DNA from: Pusillimonas sp. TS35
Lineage (GTDB): Bacteria > Pseudomonadota > Gammaproteobacteria > Burkholderiales > Burkholderiaceae_B
Assembly (NCBI RefSeq): GCF_009857885.1
Contig: NZ_WWER01000001.1
Coordinates: 248,001 to 312,000 of the forward strand
Length of the DNA: 64,000 bases
Reading direction: 5' to 3'
Below the pieces are notes generated by a model. The model ran no database searches. It was not told the origin of the DNA and was given only the letters and a program-made list of their open reading frames with translations. The position numbers were made by a program, and so were the translations under genes. Within the stretch, counting starts at the first letter, position 1. Each line of letters starts with the position of its first letter. Below, piece after piece: positions 53,558 to 62,232 of this stretch.

Positions 53558-55732
53558 GTGATCGAAAAACTCTTCACCGCGATTCTTCCGTCCATCGAGC
53601 ACTTCCATTTGCTCGGCTATTGGGTGGGTTTTCTTGCAGCGCTGCTGGAAACCGCCTTGGGGGTGGGCCTGTTGCTGCCTGGGTCCACACTGCTGTTGGT
53701 GCTGGGCGCCTTGTCGGCCGGCGGGTATCTGGATGTTGGCGATTTGGTGTGGTTCGCAGTGGCTGGTGCGGTGCTGGGCGATAACATAAATTACTGGCTG
53801 GGTCAGCGCTATGGTCAGAAATGGGCGTGCAGCGGGGTTTGGTTTTTGACACCTGGTCATTTCGAGAAGGCGCGCTGGTTCTTCGACAGGCACGGTGCGC
53901 GCAGCGTGTTTCTCGGCCGCTTCATTCCCAGCGTCAAAGAGATCGTCCCGTTTATTGCCGGCTCGGTAGGCATGCATTACCGCACGTTTCTAATCTGGAA
54001 CGTATTGGGCGCTATCGGCTGGGGGCTGCAATGGGTGGTTGGCGGCTACCTCTTCGGGCAGTCGCTCAAGCTGGCGGAAGCCTGGATGTCGCGCGCTGGC
54101 ATGTTGTTGGTGCTGGTGTTGGCGGTGTGGGTGCTGTTGTGGCTGGTGCAGCGCTTCGTCGAGCGCCAGGGTCGCGAGGTGTGGCGGGTTGTGGTGTCGT
54201 TGGGCCGTTCACTGCGGGCGGCGCTGAGCCACAATCCCTATGTGCGCCGGTGGGTGCGGCGCCATCCTCATACCGTGCGGTTCTTCGCGGCGCGCGTGGA
54301 CCGCTCGCACTTTTATGGTTTGCCACTGACGCTGCTTGCGCTGGCATTTATCTATGTGCTCGCGCTGTTTGGAGGTATTGTCGAAGATGTCGTCAATTCC
54401 GATCCCATCGTGGCGGTCGATCATGCCAGCGCCCAGTTGGTCGCCGCGTTCCGCGCGCCATCGGTCATTCCTCCTTTTGTCTGGATCGCCAATGTGGCGG
54501 CGATGCCGCTGGTTGGCGCTATGCTGGCTGTGGCATGCCTGCTGCTCTGGCTGCTTAACCGGGCCTATGCGGCGGCGGGCTTGCTGCTTTCCACGCTGGG
54601 CGGGGCGGCCTTCGTCACCTTGAGCAAATGGGCCTTTCATCGGCCCAGGCCGGTCGAAGCGGCGATACTTGAAACGTCCTACTCTTTTCCAAGTGGTCAC
54701 GCCACGTCGGTCGTTGCCTTCTACGGCTTTCTAGGCTACCTGATGATCCGCACCACCACCCGCTGGAATGTGCGGGTGCACTTGTTCTTTGTCGTGGCGG
54801 GGCTGGTACTGCTGATCGGCTTGAGCCGCATTCTTCTGGGGGTTCATTATCTCAGCGATGTCTGGGCGGGGTATCTGGTCGGGGTGCTATGGCTGATCGC
54901 GGGCATTAGCCTCAATGAGTGGCTGGCCGTCAGCGGCCGGCTCACGTGGGATGCGCCGACTGGGCCGCGCCGAAAAATTGCGGGGCTTACGCTGGCGGCG
55001 GTTTCTATCGCAGGGTTAATCGGGTATGCCGTCACTAACAAGCAGCCCGTACGAGTGCCGCCGCCGGAGCCCAGCATGCAACTTGTTCGTTCGTTGCCGG
55101 ATATTTTGCGGGCCGATGCGCTCTTGCAGACGACGACCTTGCTCGGTGTGCCTGGACAGCCGCTGGCGTTCGCCATCGTCGCGCCCGACAAGCATGCCCT
55201 GATCGTCGATCTGCGGCAGGCCGGCTGGCAGGCGGCGGATAAACCGTCCCTGCGCAACATGCTGCGCCTGATGGAAGAAGGCCTGGGCTACACCACCGCG
55301 CCGCTTGCGCCTGCCTTCTGGCGAGGCACGGTGAACGACCTGGCCTTCGAGCGACCAGTGCACGAGGCGCAGAGCAGGGCGTTGGCTACGGTGCGCCTTT
55401 GGTCCACGCCATACCGGGTCGGAAGCGATCAGGTATTCGTGGGTGTGGCGCGTGAGTATGCCGGTATTCGCTGGGGCATCGCACACACGATATCGCCCGA
55501 TGTGGACGCCGCAGCGGACAGTTTCATCACGTCCCTTCATGCATTGGGGCGGCCTGTTGCCGCTTGCCGGCAGGCACTGGTTGCGCCGATGATCGGCACC
55601 TACCTGATGGGCGACCGTTTCTTCACGCGCGGAGAAATCCGGCTGGTTGATCTGAATGCCGGTACAGGTACGGGGCGGCTGTGTGGGCCTGGCGGCGCCC
55701 AGCGCCCCTCAAGCGGAGCAGGTGCGCCGTGA
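53558..55732 (+). CDS. DedA-PAP2-LssY membrane fusion protein
   Basis: A 724-residue multi-domain inner-membrane protein starting with GTG behind GGGAGG. An N-terminal DedA/SNARE-associated domain (about 1-200) has GRFIPSVKEIVPFIAGSVG. A PAP2 phosphatase domain follows with all three motifs: KWAFHRPRP (about 356), SFPSGHATS (about 377) and SRILLGVHYLSD (about 421-433). A C-terminal LssY-like domain (about 510-700) has AFWRGTVNDLAFERP and STPYRVGSDQVFVG. It likely acts on undecaprenyl or phospholipid phosphates. It is divergent from the LysR operon. Confidence 0.88.
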   Translation: MIEKLFTAILPSIEHFHLLGYWVGFLAALLETALGVGLLLPGSTLLLVLGALSAGGYLDVGDLVWFAVAGAVLGDNINYWLGQRYGQKWACSGVWFLTPGHFEKARWFFDRHGARSVFLGRFIPSVKEIVPFIAGSVGMHYRTFLIWNVLGAIGWGLQWVVGGYLFGQSLKLAEAWMSRAGMLLVLVLAVWVLLWLVQRFVERQGREVWRVVVSLGRSLRAALSHNPYVRRWVRRHPHTVRFFAARVDRSHFYGLPLTLLALAFIYVLALFGGIVEDVVNSDPIVAVDHASAQLVAAFRAPSVIPPFVWIANVAAMPLVGAMLAVACLLLWLLNRAYAAAGLLLSTLGGAAFVTLSKWAFHRPRPVEAAILETSYSFPSGHATSVVAFYGFLGYLMIRTTTRWNVRVHLFFVVAGLVLLIGLSRILLGVHYLSDVWAGYLVGVLWLIAGISLNEWLAVSGRLTWDAPTGPRRKIAGLTLAAVSIAGLIGYAVTNKQPVRVPPPEPSMQLVRSLPDILRADALLQTTTLLGVPGQPLAFAIVAPDKHALIVDLRQAGWQAADKPSLRNMLRLMEEGLGYTTAPLAPAFWRGTVNDLAFERPVHEAQSRALATVRLWSTPYRVGSDQVFVGVAREYAGIRWGIAHTISPDVDAAADSFITSLHALGRPVAACRQALVAPMIGTYLMGDRFFTRGEIRLVDLNAGTGTGRLCGPGGAQRPSSGAGAP

Positions 55733-55749
55733 GAGCGAGTGCTGCCTGC

Positions 55750-56316
55750 TTAGCCGCGCCAGGTGCGTACGCGGCCAGTATCCACGTGTACGAAATTGCT
55801 TCCGGGGTAATAGCCTACGCCGCCGGCCTTGAGCGCCAGGGCGGCATCGCGCAGCTCGTCCAGCGGCACGCCGGGCAGCCGGATGTCGACCGCCTTGCCG
55901 TCCATATGCAGGCTGCGCCGGGCCACGCCGCCGCCGCGCGTGGTGCGCAGCCGCTCGTTGGTTTGCGGTGAACGGTAGCCCGAGATAATTTGATAGGGCG
56001 TGTGCACTTTCAGCGACGCACGAAGTGCGTACATGATGTCGTACAAGCCAGTGTCCATATTGCCGATGTGCCCCGAATAATGATCGCGCAGGAAGTGATC
56101 GAGATCGTTGAGCGCTTTGGGCACGTAGTCGGGGCCGACGGCGTAAATCAGCTCGATTTTTTCGTGGGTGTGGGTATGGTCCATCGCCAGGTTTCTGGAG
56201 GCGGACGAGATGGTTTGATAGGTGGCCCGGGCCACCGTGGGCATCGCGCCCAGAACGGCTACGCCCGAGGCGGCCGACAAAAAACGCCGGCGCGCGGCGC
56301 TGGGGGGAGTACGCAT
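55750..56316 (-). CDS. murein peptidase, YcbK/MepK-like (DUF882)
   Basis: A 188-residue exported metallopeptidase of the M15/DUF882 family. The N-terminus MRTPPSAARRRFLSAASG with a hydrophobic run to ARA looks like a Tat-type signal. Zinc and active-site motifs are YQIISGYRSPQTNERLR, RRSLHMDGKAVDIRLPG (His, Asp) and NFVHVDTGRVRTW (His). E. coli MepK cleaves 3-3 crosslinks made by L,D-transpeptidases, and here as in E. coli its gene follows the YcbB-like gene. Start 56316 is chosen by signal-peptide position; a longer frame overlaps ycbB. Confidence 0.9.
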   Translation of the reverse strand: MRTPPSAARRRFLSAASGVAVLGAMPTVARATYQTISSASRNLAMDHTHTHEKIELIYAVGPDYVPKALNDLDHFLRDHYSGHIGNMDTGLYDIMYALRASLKVHTPYQIISGYRSPQTNERLRTTRGGGVARRSLHMDGKAVDIRLPGVPLDELRDAALALKAGGVGYYPGSNFVHVDTGRVRTWRG

Positions 56317-56416
56317 TGGCAAATCCGAAAAGTTGGTGCGGACATGGCACCCGGGAGCCGGGTGCGGCCGCGAGCCCTGGGGATGTGGCGCACGTTGCTG
56401 TGCACAGGCGCATCCG

Positions 56417-58081
56417 TTAGCGGGCACGACCGACATCGCGCAACGCCTGCTCGAGACGCGCATCCTGCTGGTAGATGTCGGGTAAAAAGTACACTTTACC
56501 ACCATTCTTGACAATTGCTGTGCTGTAGGCGATCAGTACCGGTATTGGTTCGTCCAGTTTGATCGTGCGGGACTTGCCCGCCTGCATGGCCTGTTCGATG
56601 CGATCTACGGTCCATTCGGGGCTATTGTGCAGCACAAATAAGGCTAGCTGCACGGGTTGTTCAATGCGTATGCAGCCGTGGCTGAAGTCTCGCCGCACCT
56701 TCGAAAACAACTCTGGCGCCGGGGTGTGATGCAGGTAAATGTTCTGGTCGTTGGGGAAGATGAACTTAATGTCGCCCAGCGCGTTGCGCGGCCCCGGTCG
56801 CTGCCGGATGCGCCACTCGCCCCGCTGGGTGGCTTCAATGGCCGCGCTGCTCAGCGTGTTGACCACTTTGCCGTCGCGCGTCACAAATTCAAACCCTTGC
56901 TGCGTGAAATAGGCGGGGTTGCGGCGCAGCTTGGGCAGTGTTTCGCCGCGGGCGATCGATGGGGGTACATTCCAGTAGGGGCTGAACTCGATGAAACGCA
57001 TGTCATGTAAAAAAATCGGCGTTCGGGTATCCAGCGCACTCCCAACGATTACACGCATTTCCAGGTCCAGCTTCACCTTGCTGCCTTGCGTTTCATAGGC
57101 CCGCAGCACGAACTCGGGGATGTTGACGACGACCATGCGCGGGCCATGCAGCAGAGGAGTCCAGCGCAGACGCTCCAGGGTTAGCGCCATCTGCGTTACG
57201 CGTTGTGCCGGCGTGACGTTCAGTTGAGCCAGTGTGGTCGCGCCAATCACGCCATCGCTATCCAAACCATGGCGTTCCTGGAAGCGTCGTACGGCATCGA
57301 CCAACGCTCCCTCATACAGGGCGGGCACGGATGTGGATGCGGGTAGGTCTCCCAAGGCGGCAAGCCTTGCGGCCAGGGTAGGAAGGCCTGAGTACGCGTT
57401 ACCCGGCTTGAGCGAGCGCCCGGGTAGCGGAGGCAGCGCGGTCTGCCAGGCCGGCGCCGGGGCCATTGCCCGGTAGGCATTCATCGCCGTGCGCAGCGAC
57501 TCGTACATGGGTACTTTGGGCGCTGCGTCATCCAATGCCTGCCGCAAGCGGTTTGCCTGACGCGCGTTGGCGACCAGGCCTCGTGCGTCGAACGTGGAGA
57601 GCGGTGGCGCGTTGAAGCGATGCTGGAGCGCGTTTGGGCTTAGGCGACCCTGGCGCAGATCGCGCAGATAGTGGACGAGCGCTTCGTTAAGGGCGTTGTC
57701 CAGTCTCGCTGTAGCGGCTGCGTCGGCCGGCCTCTGTTCGGCCTGCTGGAAGGCCTGTGCCAACTCGGCAGCATGGTAATCCCGCGGGTTCAAGCCCTGC
57801 GATTCGGCGTCGGCAAGTGTCTTGAGGGCAAGTTGTGCATCGCTGCCCGGACGGCCGTTTTCGAACCAGGAGGGTATCGGCAGTTCGCGCAGTAACTCGC
57901 CTTCGAGGAGATCGGGATTGGAGATATTGATGCCCGGGATAATTTGTGGCGCTGCCACAGATGGACGCTGCGCGCCAGACGGAGCCGCAGGCGCCTGCGC
58001 GCCCGCGGACAGGGTACAGAGCGCCAGGGCGGCCCCACACAACACATTGCGACAGGCTGACTTCCAGTTTGAACGCATCAT
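56417..58081 (-). CDS. L,D-transpeptidase, YcbB/LdtD-like
   Basis: A 554-residue periplasmic enzyme that forms 3-3 crosslinks in peptidoglycan. A signal peptide ends near SAGAQA. A scaffold domain follows, then a peptidoglycan-binding domain (ALVDAVRRFQERHGLDSDGVIG, about 260-290) and the YkuD catalytic domain with IYLHHTPAPELF and RRDFSHGCIRIEQP, the HxxxSHGC motif with catalytic Cys near residue 470. It sits 100 nt upstream of the YcbK-like gene, matching the E. coli pairing. Confidence 0.94.
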   Translation of the reverse strand: MMRSNWKSACRNVLCGAALALCTLSAGAQAPAAPSGAQRPSVAAPQIIPGINISNPDLLEGELLRELPIPSWFENGRPGSDAQLALKTLADAESQGLNPRDYHAAELAQAFQQAEQRPADAAATARLDNALNEALVHYLRDLRQGRLSPNALQHRFNAPPLSTFDARGLVANARQANRLRQALDDAAPKVPMYESLRTAMNAYRAMAPAPAWQTALPPLPGRSLKPGNAYSGLPTLAARLAALGDLPASTSVPALYEGALVDAVRRFQERHGLDSDGVIGATTLAQLNVTPAQRVTQMALTLERLRWTPLLHGPRMVVVNIPEFVLRAYETQGSKVKLDLEMRVIVGSALDTRTPIFLHDMRFIEFSPYWNVPPSIARGETLPKLRRNPAYFTQQGFEFVTRDGKVVNTLSSAAIEATQRGEWRIRQRPGPRNALGDIKFIFPNDQNIYLHHTPAPELFSKVRRDFSHGCIRIEQPVQLALFVLHNSPEWTVDRIEQAMQAGKSRTIKLDEPIPVLIAYSTAIVKNGGKVYFLPDIYQQDARLEQALRDVGRAR

Positions 58082-58163
58082 AGGCCGGGTGCGAATGGCT
58101 AATGACCCATTGTCCCATAGCTGCGTTCAGTCTGCCCGGCGCGCTGGCTGTCTTCTGTGCTCG

Positions 58164-58715
58164 TCAACGCCGCCGGCCCAACAGCATGCGTGTCAGGGTG
58201 TTGTCCCCCAACAGGTAATGGTGATACAGCGCGGCCAGCGCGTGCAGGCCCACCAAGGCGTAGCCGAGGGAGGCAATCGATTCATGCACGTCTTTCAGGA
58301 TGTCGGCCAGCGATTCGTTGGGGTTGAGCACAATGGGCAGGGGCATGCCCCAGGCGGACACGGCGTGACCGTCCGCGTTCAATGTCAGCCAGCCGGTAAC
58401 CGGCAGGACGAGCAGCATCGCGTACAGCAGCGCGTGCAAAGCATAGGCCACGCTCTGCTGCCAGTGGGGCGGCGGAGGCTCAATCGCAGGGGCGCCCAGC
58501 AAGCTGCGCAGGGGCAGGCGGATCACCGTCAGCGCGAGGATCGTCGCGCCGATCGAATAATGCAGCGTCTTCATCCCTTCGCGGCCGGCGCTGCCTTTGG
58601 GGAAGATGTCCTTGAACTCCATCAGCGCATAAGCGCTCACGACGAGGATTACTGTGAGCCAATGCAAGGCGATGAGTAGACGGCTGTAGCGGGTAGATAT
58701 TGGGCTGGATGACAT
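58164..58715 (-). CDS. cytochrome b561
   Basis: A 183-residue four-helix di-heme membrane cytochrome. Heme-ligand histidines are in YSRLLIALHWLTV (about 18), GMKTLHYSIGA (about 52), the ESIASLGYALVGLHALAAL helix (about 158) and YHHYLLGDN. Cytochrome b561 shuttles electrons from quinol or superoxide. It is divergent from the MFS gene, with a 135-nt shared upstream region. Confidence 0.92.
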   Translation of the reverse strand: MSSSPISTRYSRLLIALHWLTVILVVSAYALMEFKDIFPKGSAGREGMKTLHYSIGATILALTVIRLPLRSLLGAPAIEPPPPHWQQSVAYALHALLYAMLLVLPVTGWLTLNADGHAVSAWGMPLPIVLNPNESLADILKDVHESIASLGYALVGLHALAALYHHYLLGDNTLTRMLLGRRR

Positions 58716-58850
58716 ATACGGTCTCCACGTGCTGAAAGCGCAACAGTTGATGGTTGCATCATCCCATTCGCTTCATGAATGCAGCATGAACGCTGCACAA
58801 TAGCGGAATTGGACAGTTGAATAGCCGTATACCTCTGAGTCCCGTCCATC

Positions 58851-60041
58851 ATGAATACAGCGCCGGCATCGAACAAAGGTATAACACCCGTCAAGGTTCC
58901 ACCGGGTGTCTGGATCTTGGGCTTCGTCAGTATGCTGATGGACATTTCCTCGGAGATGATCCACAGCCTGCTGCCGCTGTTCCTGGTGGGTACGCTTGGG
59001 GCAAGCGCCTTTGTGGTCGGCATGATCGAAGGCCTGGCCGAGGCGACGGCCCTGATCGTCAAGGTGTTTTCGGGCGTGCTCAGTGATTACATCGGCAAGC
59101 GCAAGGGTCTGGCGGTGTTCGGCTATGCGCTGGGCGCTGTCACTAAGCCGTTGTTCGCGCTGGCGCCCACAGCAGGCGTTGTGTTGACTGCGCGGCTGCT
59201 GGATCGGGTAGGCAAAGGTGTGCGGGGCGCGCCGCGCGATGCGATGGTGGCCGACCTCGCGCCGCCGGAAATCCGCGGCGCGGCGTTCGGCCTGCGCCAG
59301 TCACTCGATACAGTAGGGGCTTTCCTGGGTCCGCTGCTGGCGGTTGGTTTGATGCTGCTTTGGGCCAACGATTTCCGCGCTGTGTTCTGGGTGGCAGTCA
59401 TACCGGGCGTGCTGGCGGTGGCGCTGCTGGTCTTCGGAGTGCGTGAACCCGAGCGTCATGGCGGCGCAAAGCGCGGCAATCCGATCCGCCGCGAGAACCT
59501 GCGGCGCCTGAGCGGCGCCTATTGGTGGGTAGTGGGCGTCGGCGCCGCCTTTACCCTGGCGCGATTCAGCGAAGCCTTCCTGGTACTGCGCGCGCAGCAA
59601 AGCGGCGTGCCGGTGGCGCTGGTGCCGCTGGTGATGGTGGCCATGAATGTTGTGTATGCGGTGACGGCCTATCCGTTCGGCAGGCTGTCGGACCGCATGA
59701 GCCACCGGACACTGCTGGCGCTGGGCCTGGTGGTGCTGATTGCGTCTGATCTCGTGCTTGCGCTGGACAGGCATTGGCTGACGGTGCTGGGCGGCGTGGC
59801 CCTGTGGGGCGTGCATATGGGCATGACGCAAGGCTTGTTGGCAACCATGGTTGCCAACACGGCGCCCGCCGATCTGCGCGGCACGGCCTTCGGCCTGTTC
59901 AATCTGGTAAGCGGGCTTGCCATGCTGGTTGCCAGCGCTGTCGCGGGCCTGCTGTGGGACAAGCTGGGCGCGTCATTCACCTTTTACGCGGGCGCCGGTT
60001 TCAGCGTGCTGGCCCTGCTGGGTTTGCTTAGAAGGGTATAG
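58851..60041 (+). CDS. MFS transporter
   Basis: A 396-residue transporter with 12 predicted spans. The motif A equivalents are FSGVLSDYIGKRKGLAV (loop 2-3) and GRLSDRMSHRTLL (loop 8-9). DRVGKGVRGAPRDAMVADLAP is a signature of a subgroup of bacterial MFS exporters often annotated as drug or metal-related. The substrate is unknown. It is divergent from cytochrome b561. Confidence 0.9.
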   Translation: MNTAPASNKGITPVKVPPGVWILGFVSMLMDISSEMIHSLLPLFLVGTLGASAFVVGMIEGLAEATALIVKVFSGVLSDYIGKRKGLAVFGYALGAVTKPLFALAPTAGVVLTARLLDRVGKGVRGAPRDAMVADLAPPEIRGAAFGLRQSLDTVGAFLGPLLAVGLMLLWANDFRAVFWVAVIPGVLAVALLVFGVREPERHGGAKRGNPIRRENLRRLSGAYWWVVGVGAAFTLARFSEAFLVLRAQQSGVPVALVPLVMVAMNVVYAVTAYPFGRLSDRMSHRTLLALGLVVLIASDLVLALDRHWLTVLGGVALWGVHMGMTQGLLATMVANTAPADLRGTAFGLFNLVSGLAMLVASAVAGLLWDKLGASFTFYAGAGFSVLALLGLLRRV

Positions 60042-60107
60042 CCGGCAGATTCAACCACCGCAGATGCGTTGTGGCGCCGGCCAAACCTTACATACAGGTA
60101 TGCGCGG

Positions 60108-60335
60108 TCATTTCCAGTATCCGTTGGCGGCGGCAATGGTCTGAAAATTGATGGCCACGACCTGCGACGCGGCAATGAGGGCATCGGCATCCTCGCCGTA
60201 TTCGGGCCTCAGACGATCGCGTACCTCGGCCGAGGGCTGCGTGTATTTCACCGCCATGCGCGAGAGTTTGATGGCCAGCTCGTAGCCTTCCTGAGGTGTG
60301 GGGGTGTGAAGGGACGTAAGCCAGGTATCTGCCAT
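60108..60335 (-). CDS. small hypothetical protein
   Basis: A 75-residue helical protein, MADTWLTSLHTPTPQEGYEL followed by AVKYTQPSAEVRDRLRPEYG, with a strong AAGGAG ahead of its ATG. I recognise no domain. The clear ribosome binding site and clean frame make it a probable real gene. It is divergent from the HMA gene. Confidence 0.65.
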   Translation of the reverse strand: MADTWLTSLHTPTPQEGYELAIKLSRMAVKYTQPSAEVRDRLRPEYGEDADALIAASQVVAINFQTIAAANGYWK

Positions 60336-60565
60336 CTTGGGTCTCCTTGAGTGTTGAAGTTCTATGTCGGCGGGTCATTGTGACATACGCCCGTCTCACC
60401 GCTTCAATAACCCCAATGGCGTTGCCGTCATGGGCGGATTTGATTTATCTCATCGTTCCCGTATTGGGGTGTTGTGCTTGCATAAAGATATCTTTAATAT
60501 GTATCTTCAATTCATGGCGGCTGGGCGCCGCACCTTTCATGTTTGTCGATCAAAAGGAAATATAG

Positions 60566-60820
60566 ATGGAAACCGGAATGCTGAAACTGTCTGGCCTGAA
60601 GAACACCCAGTGCGCCGAGACGATTGCGCAGGCCATCAATGCGGTGGATGGCGTGAGTGACGTCAGGGTTTCGTTTGAAGCCAGCAGGGCAACGGTAACG
60701 TATGACGAGGGCAGGGTTTCCCTCGTCGGCCTGAAGCGCGTTGTAGAAGATGCAGGCTATCAGATCGCCAAGCCGGTGCACGGCGAAGATGGCGCCTGCT
60801 GCGGCGGCTGTGGCGGCTAA
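60566..60820 (+). CDS. HMA-like small protein with altered metal site
   Basis: An 84-residue protein with the beta-alpha-beta-beta-alpha-beta fold of heavy-metal-associated (CopZ/MerP) domains: MLKLSGLKNTQCAETIAQAI, VDGVSDVRVSFEASRATVTYD and GLKRVVEDAGYQI. The metal motif CxxC is altered: only the second Cys remains (NTQC). A cysteine-rich tail, GACCGGCGG, follows the domain and may bind metal instead. The ATG follows aaaaggaaa. Confidence 0.8.
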   Translation: METGMLKLSGLKNTQCAETIAQAINAVDGVSDVRVSFEASRATVTYDEGRVSLVGLKRVVEDAGYQIAKPVHGEDGACCGGCGG

Positions 60821-60850
60821 GCACTCGCGCAGTCGCAGTTTTCATCGGGG

Positions 60851-60879
60851 CGTGGCGCCCGCGCAATGCGGGCGCCACG
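60851..60879. other. strong GC hairpin without T-run
   Basis: Perfect 12-bp arms, cgtggcgcccgc/gcgggcgccacg, with a 5-nt loop, between the HMA gene and the DUF486 gene. No T-run follows, so it is not a standard terminator. Confidence 0.6.
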
Positions 60880-60931
60880 GTTACTGTTCCGGCGCAGTAA
60901 ACTTTTATGTTTTGCGCTGCCGGGACGTGTC

Positions 60932-61273
60932 ATGCATAAATTGCTGCCCATCGCTTTATTGTTCATGTCCAACGTGTTCATGACGATTGCGTGGTATGGG
61001 CACCTCAGGTTTCCCCACAGTTCCCTTGTCAAGATCGTGTTGATCAGTTGGTCAGTGGCGCTGCTCGAGTACTGCCTGGCCGTGCCGGCCAATCGCATTG
61101 GCCACACTGTGTATTCGGCCGCCGAACTCAAGACGATACAGGAAGTCATCACACTGATTGTGTTCGCCGGGTTCTCGGTGTGGTACCTGAAAGAGCCGCT
61201 AACCGTGAACCATCTGCTGGGGTTTGTGCTGATTTCTGCGGGCGCCTACTGCATTTTCAAAGGGCCGTTCTGA
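60932..61273 (+). CDS. DUF486/DMT-family membrane protein
   Basis: A 113-residue, four-span inner-membrane protein. LLFMSNVFMTIAWYGHLRFP, VALLEYCLAVPANRIGH, LKTIQEVITLIVFAGFSVWYLKE and LLGFVLISAGAYCIFK are diagnostic of DUF486, a small-drug-transporter-like family of unknown substrate. The start at 60932 matches family members; the ribosome binding site is weak. It converges on slyX. Confidence 0.88.
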   Translation: MHKLLPIALLFMSNVFMTIAWYGHLRFPHSSLVKIVLISWSVALLEYCLAVPANRIGHTVYSAAELKTIQEVITLIVFAGFSVWYLKEPLTVNHLLGFVLISAGAYCIFKGPF

Positions 61274-61314
61274 GCCGTCCGCGGGTCGTCGCATGGGCCT
61301 TGACGCTTAGCCGC

Positions 61315-61530
61315 TCAATAATGGGGTGGAAGCTCGTCGCGCGGGTTGCGGGGCAGGGCTGGGCCGTCTGGTACTTGCTCGCGCAACACATGTAGCTCGC
61401 GCGCCAGCCATTCAATCTGCTGTTGCTGCCTGAAAATAGTCTGGTTCAGTTGGTCGAGCAGGTCGTCTGCGTAGGCGGCCTTGACCTCCAGCTCGGTCAG
61501 GCGTTTTTCGATGCTTGTGGTGTTGTCCAT
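61315..61530 (-). CDS. slyX: SlyX family protein
   Basis: A 71-residue coiled-coil protein: IEKRLTELEVKAAYADDLLD, then LNQTIFRQQQQIEWLARELH and a proline-rich tail ending in LPPHY. The length and order are those of SlyX, whose function is not settled. It is preceded by the PAS gene on the same strand (21 nt gap), so the two are probably co-transcribed. Confidence 0.92.
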   Translation of the reverse strand: MDNTTSIEKRLTELEVKAAYADDLLDQLNQTIFRQQQQIEWLARELHVLREQVPDGPALPRNPRDELPPHY

Positions 61531-61551
61531 GGTCGGTGCGGATGGCGGGTT

Positions 61552-62013
61552 TCAGGATGTGCTGCGGGGGGCGGTGCTGGCCGCTGCGCCGGGCGTAGAC
61601 TGTAGCGCGGTGGCCGCGCGGGCCGCGCGTTCTCGTTCGACGCGTTCTGTAACGTCGCGTGCCATGGCGACAGACCCCACCGCGGCGCCGCTGGCGTCGC
61701 TTACCAGTGCGAACGTCATTTCCACATAAAGCTTACTGCCGTCTTTGCGCAGGCCTCGCGTTAGGGTAGGCTTGCCCTGCAGCTTCAGTGTGCCGCGCGC
61801 CATGGCTGCATCGAAGCCGGCCCAGTGCGCGGCGCGCAGATGCTCGGGGATGATGATGTCCAGGCTTTGCCCTAGGGCTTCGGCGGCGCTGAAACCGAAC
61901 AGCGCACGCGCTGCGCCGTTCCAACGGCGAATTACCCCTTTTGTATCCGCAAAAATCAGGGCATCGGAGGTTTGCTCGATGATCCATTCCGCGAGAGCAG
62001 GGGCGTTTGTCAT
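61552..62013 (-). CDS. single PAS domain protein
   Basis: A 153-residue cytosolic sensor with one PAS domain and no output domain: EWIIEQTSDALIFADTKGVI, IRRWNGAARALFGFSAAEALG and LRKDGSKLYVEMTFALVSD, ending MARDVTERVERERA. The tail is Ala/Thr/Ser-rich. It may act through a partner protein. slyX follows. Confidence 0.88.
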   Translation of the reverse strand: MTNAPALAEWIIEQTSDALIFADTKGVIRRWNGAARALFGFSAAEALGQSLDIIIPEHLRAAHWAGFDAAMARGTLKLQGKPTLTRGLRKDGSKLYVEMTFALVSDASGAAVGSVAMARDVTERVERERAARAATALQSTPGAAASTAPRSTS

Positions 62014-62232
62014 GATCAGGTCCGGGTGGTTGAGGGGCGCGCGAGCCGTGCAAAGCCAGTGTACGGCAACTCATCGCAGGGTGTGCGTATTCCCCCTTGG
62101 TGCACATCCCTCATCGCATTCGCATTCCGCGCATCGCTTGCATGCCAACAGAATCGGATGCATTCTGTCTTTTTTGTTTGTATGCATTGCGTTCCAGGTG
62201 GCGGGGCATGTGCCTGGCCTGCGGGAGGCCTT

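Noticed and set aside
53387-53977. 196-codon minus-strand gene
   Set aside because: It is antisense to the start of the DedA-PAP2 protein and overlaps the LysR promoter region.
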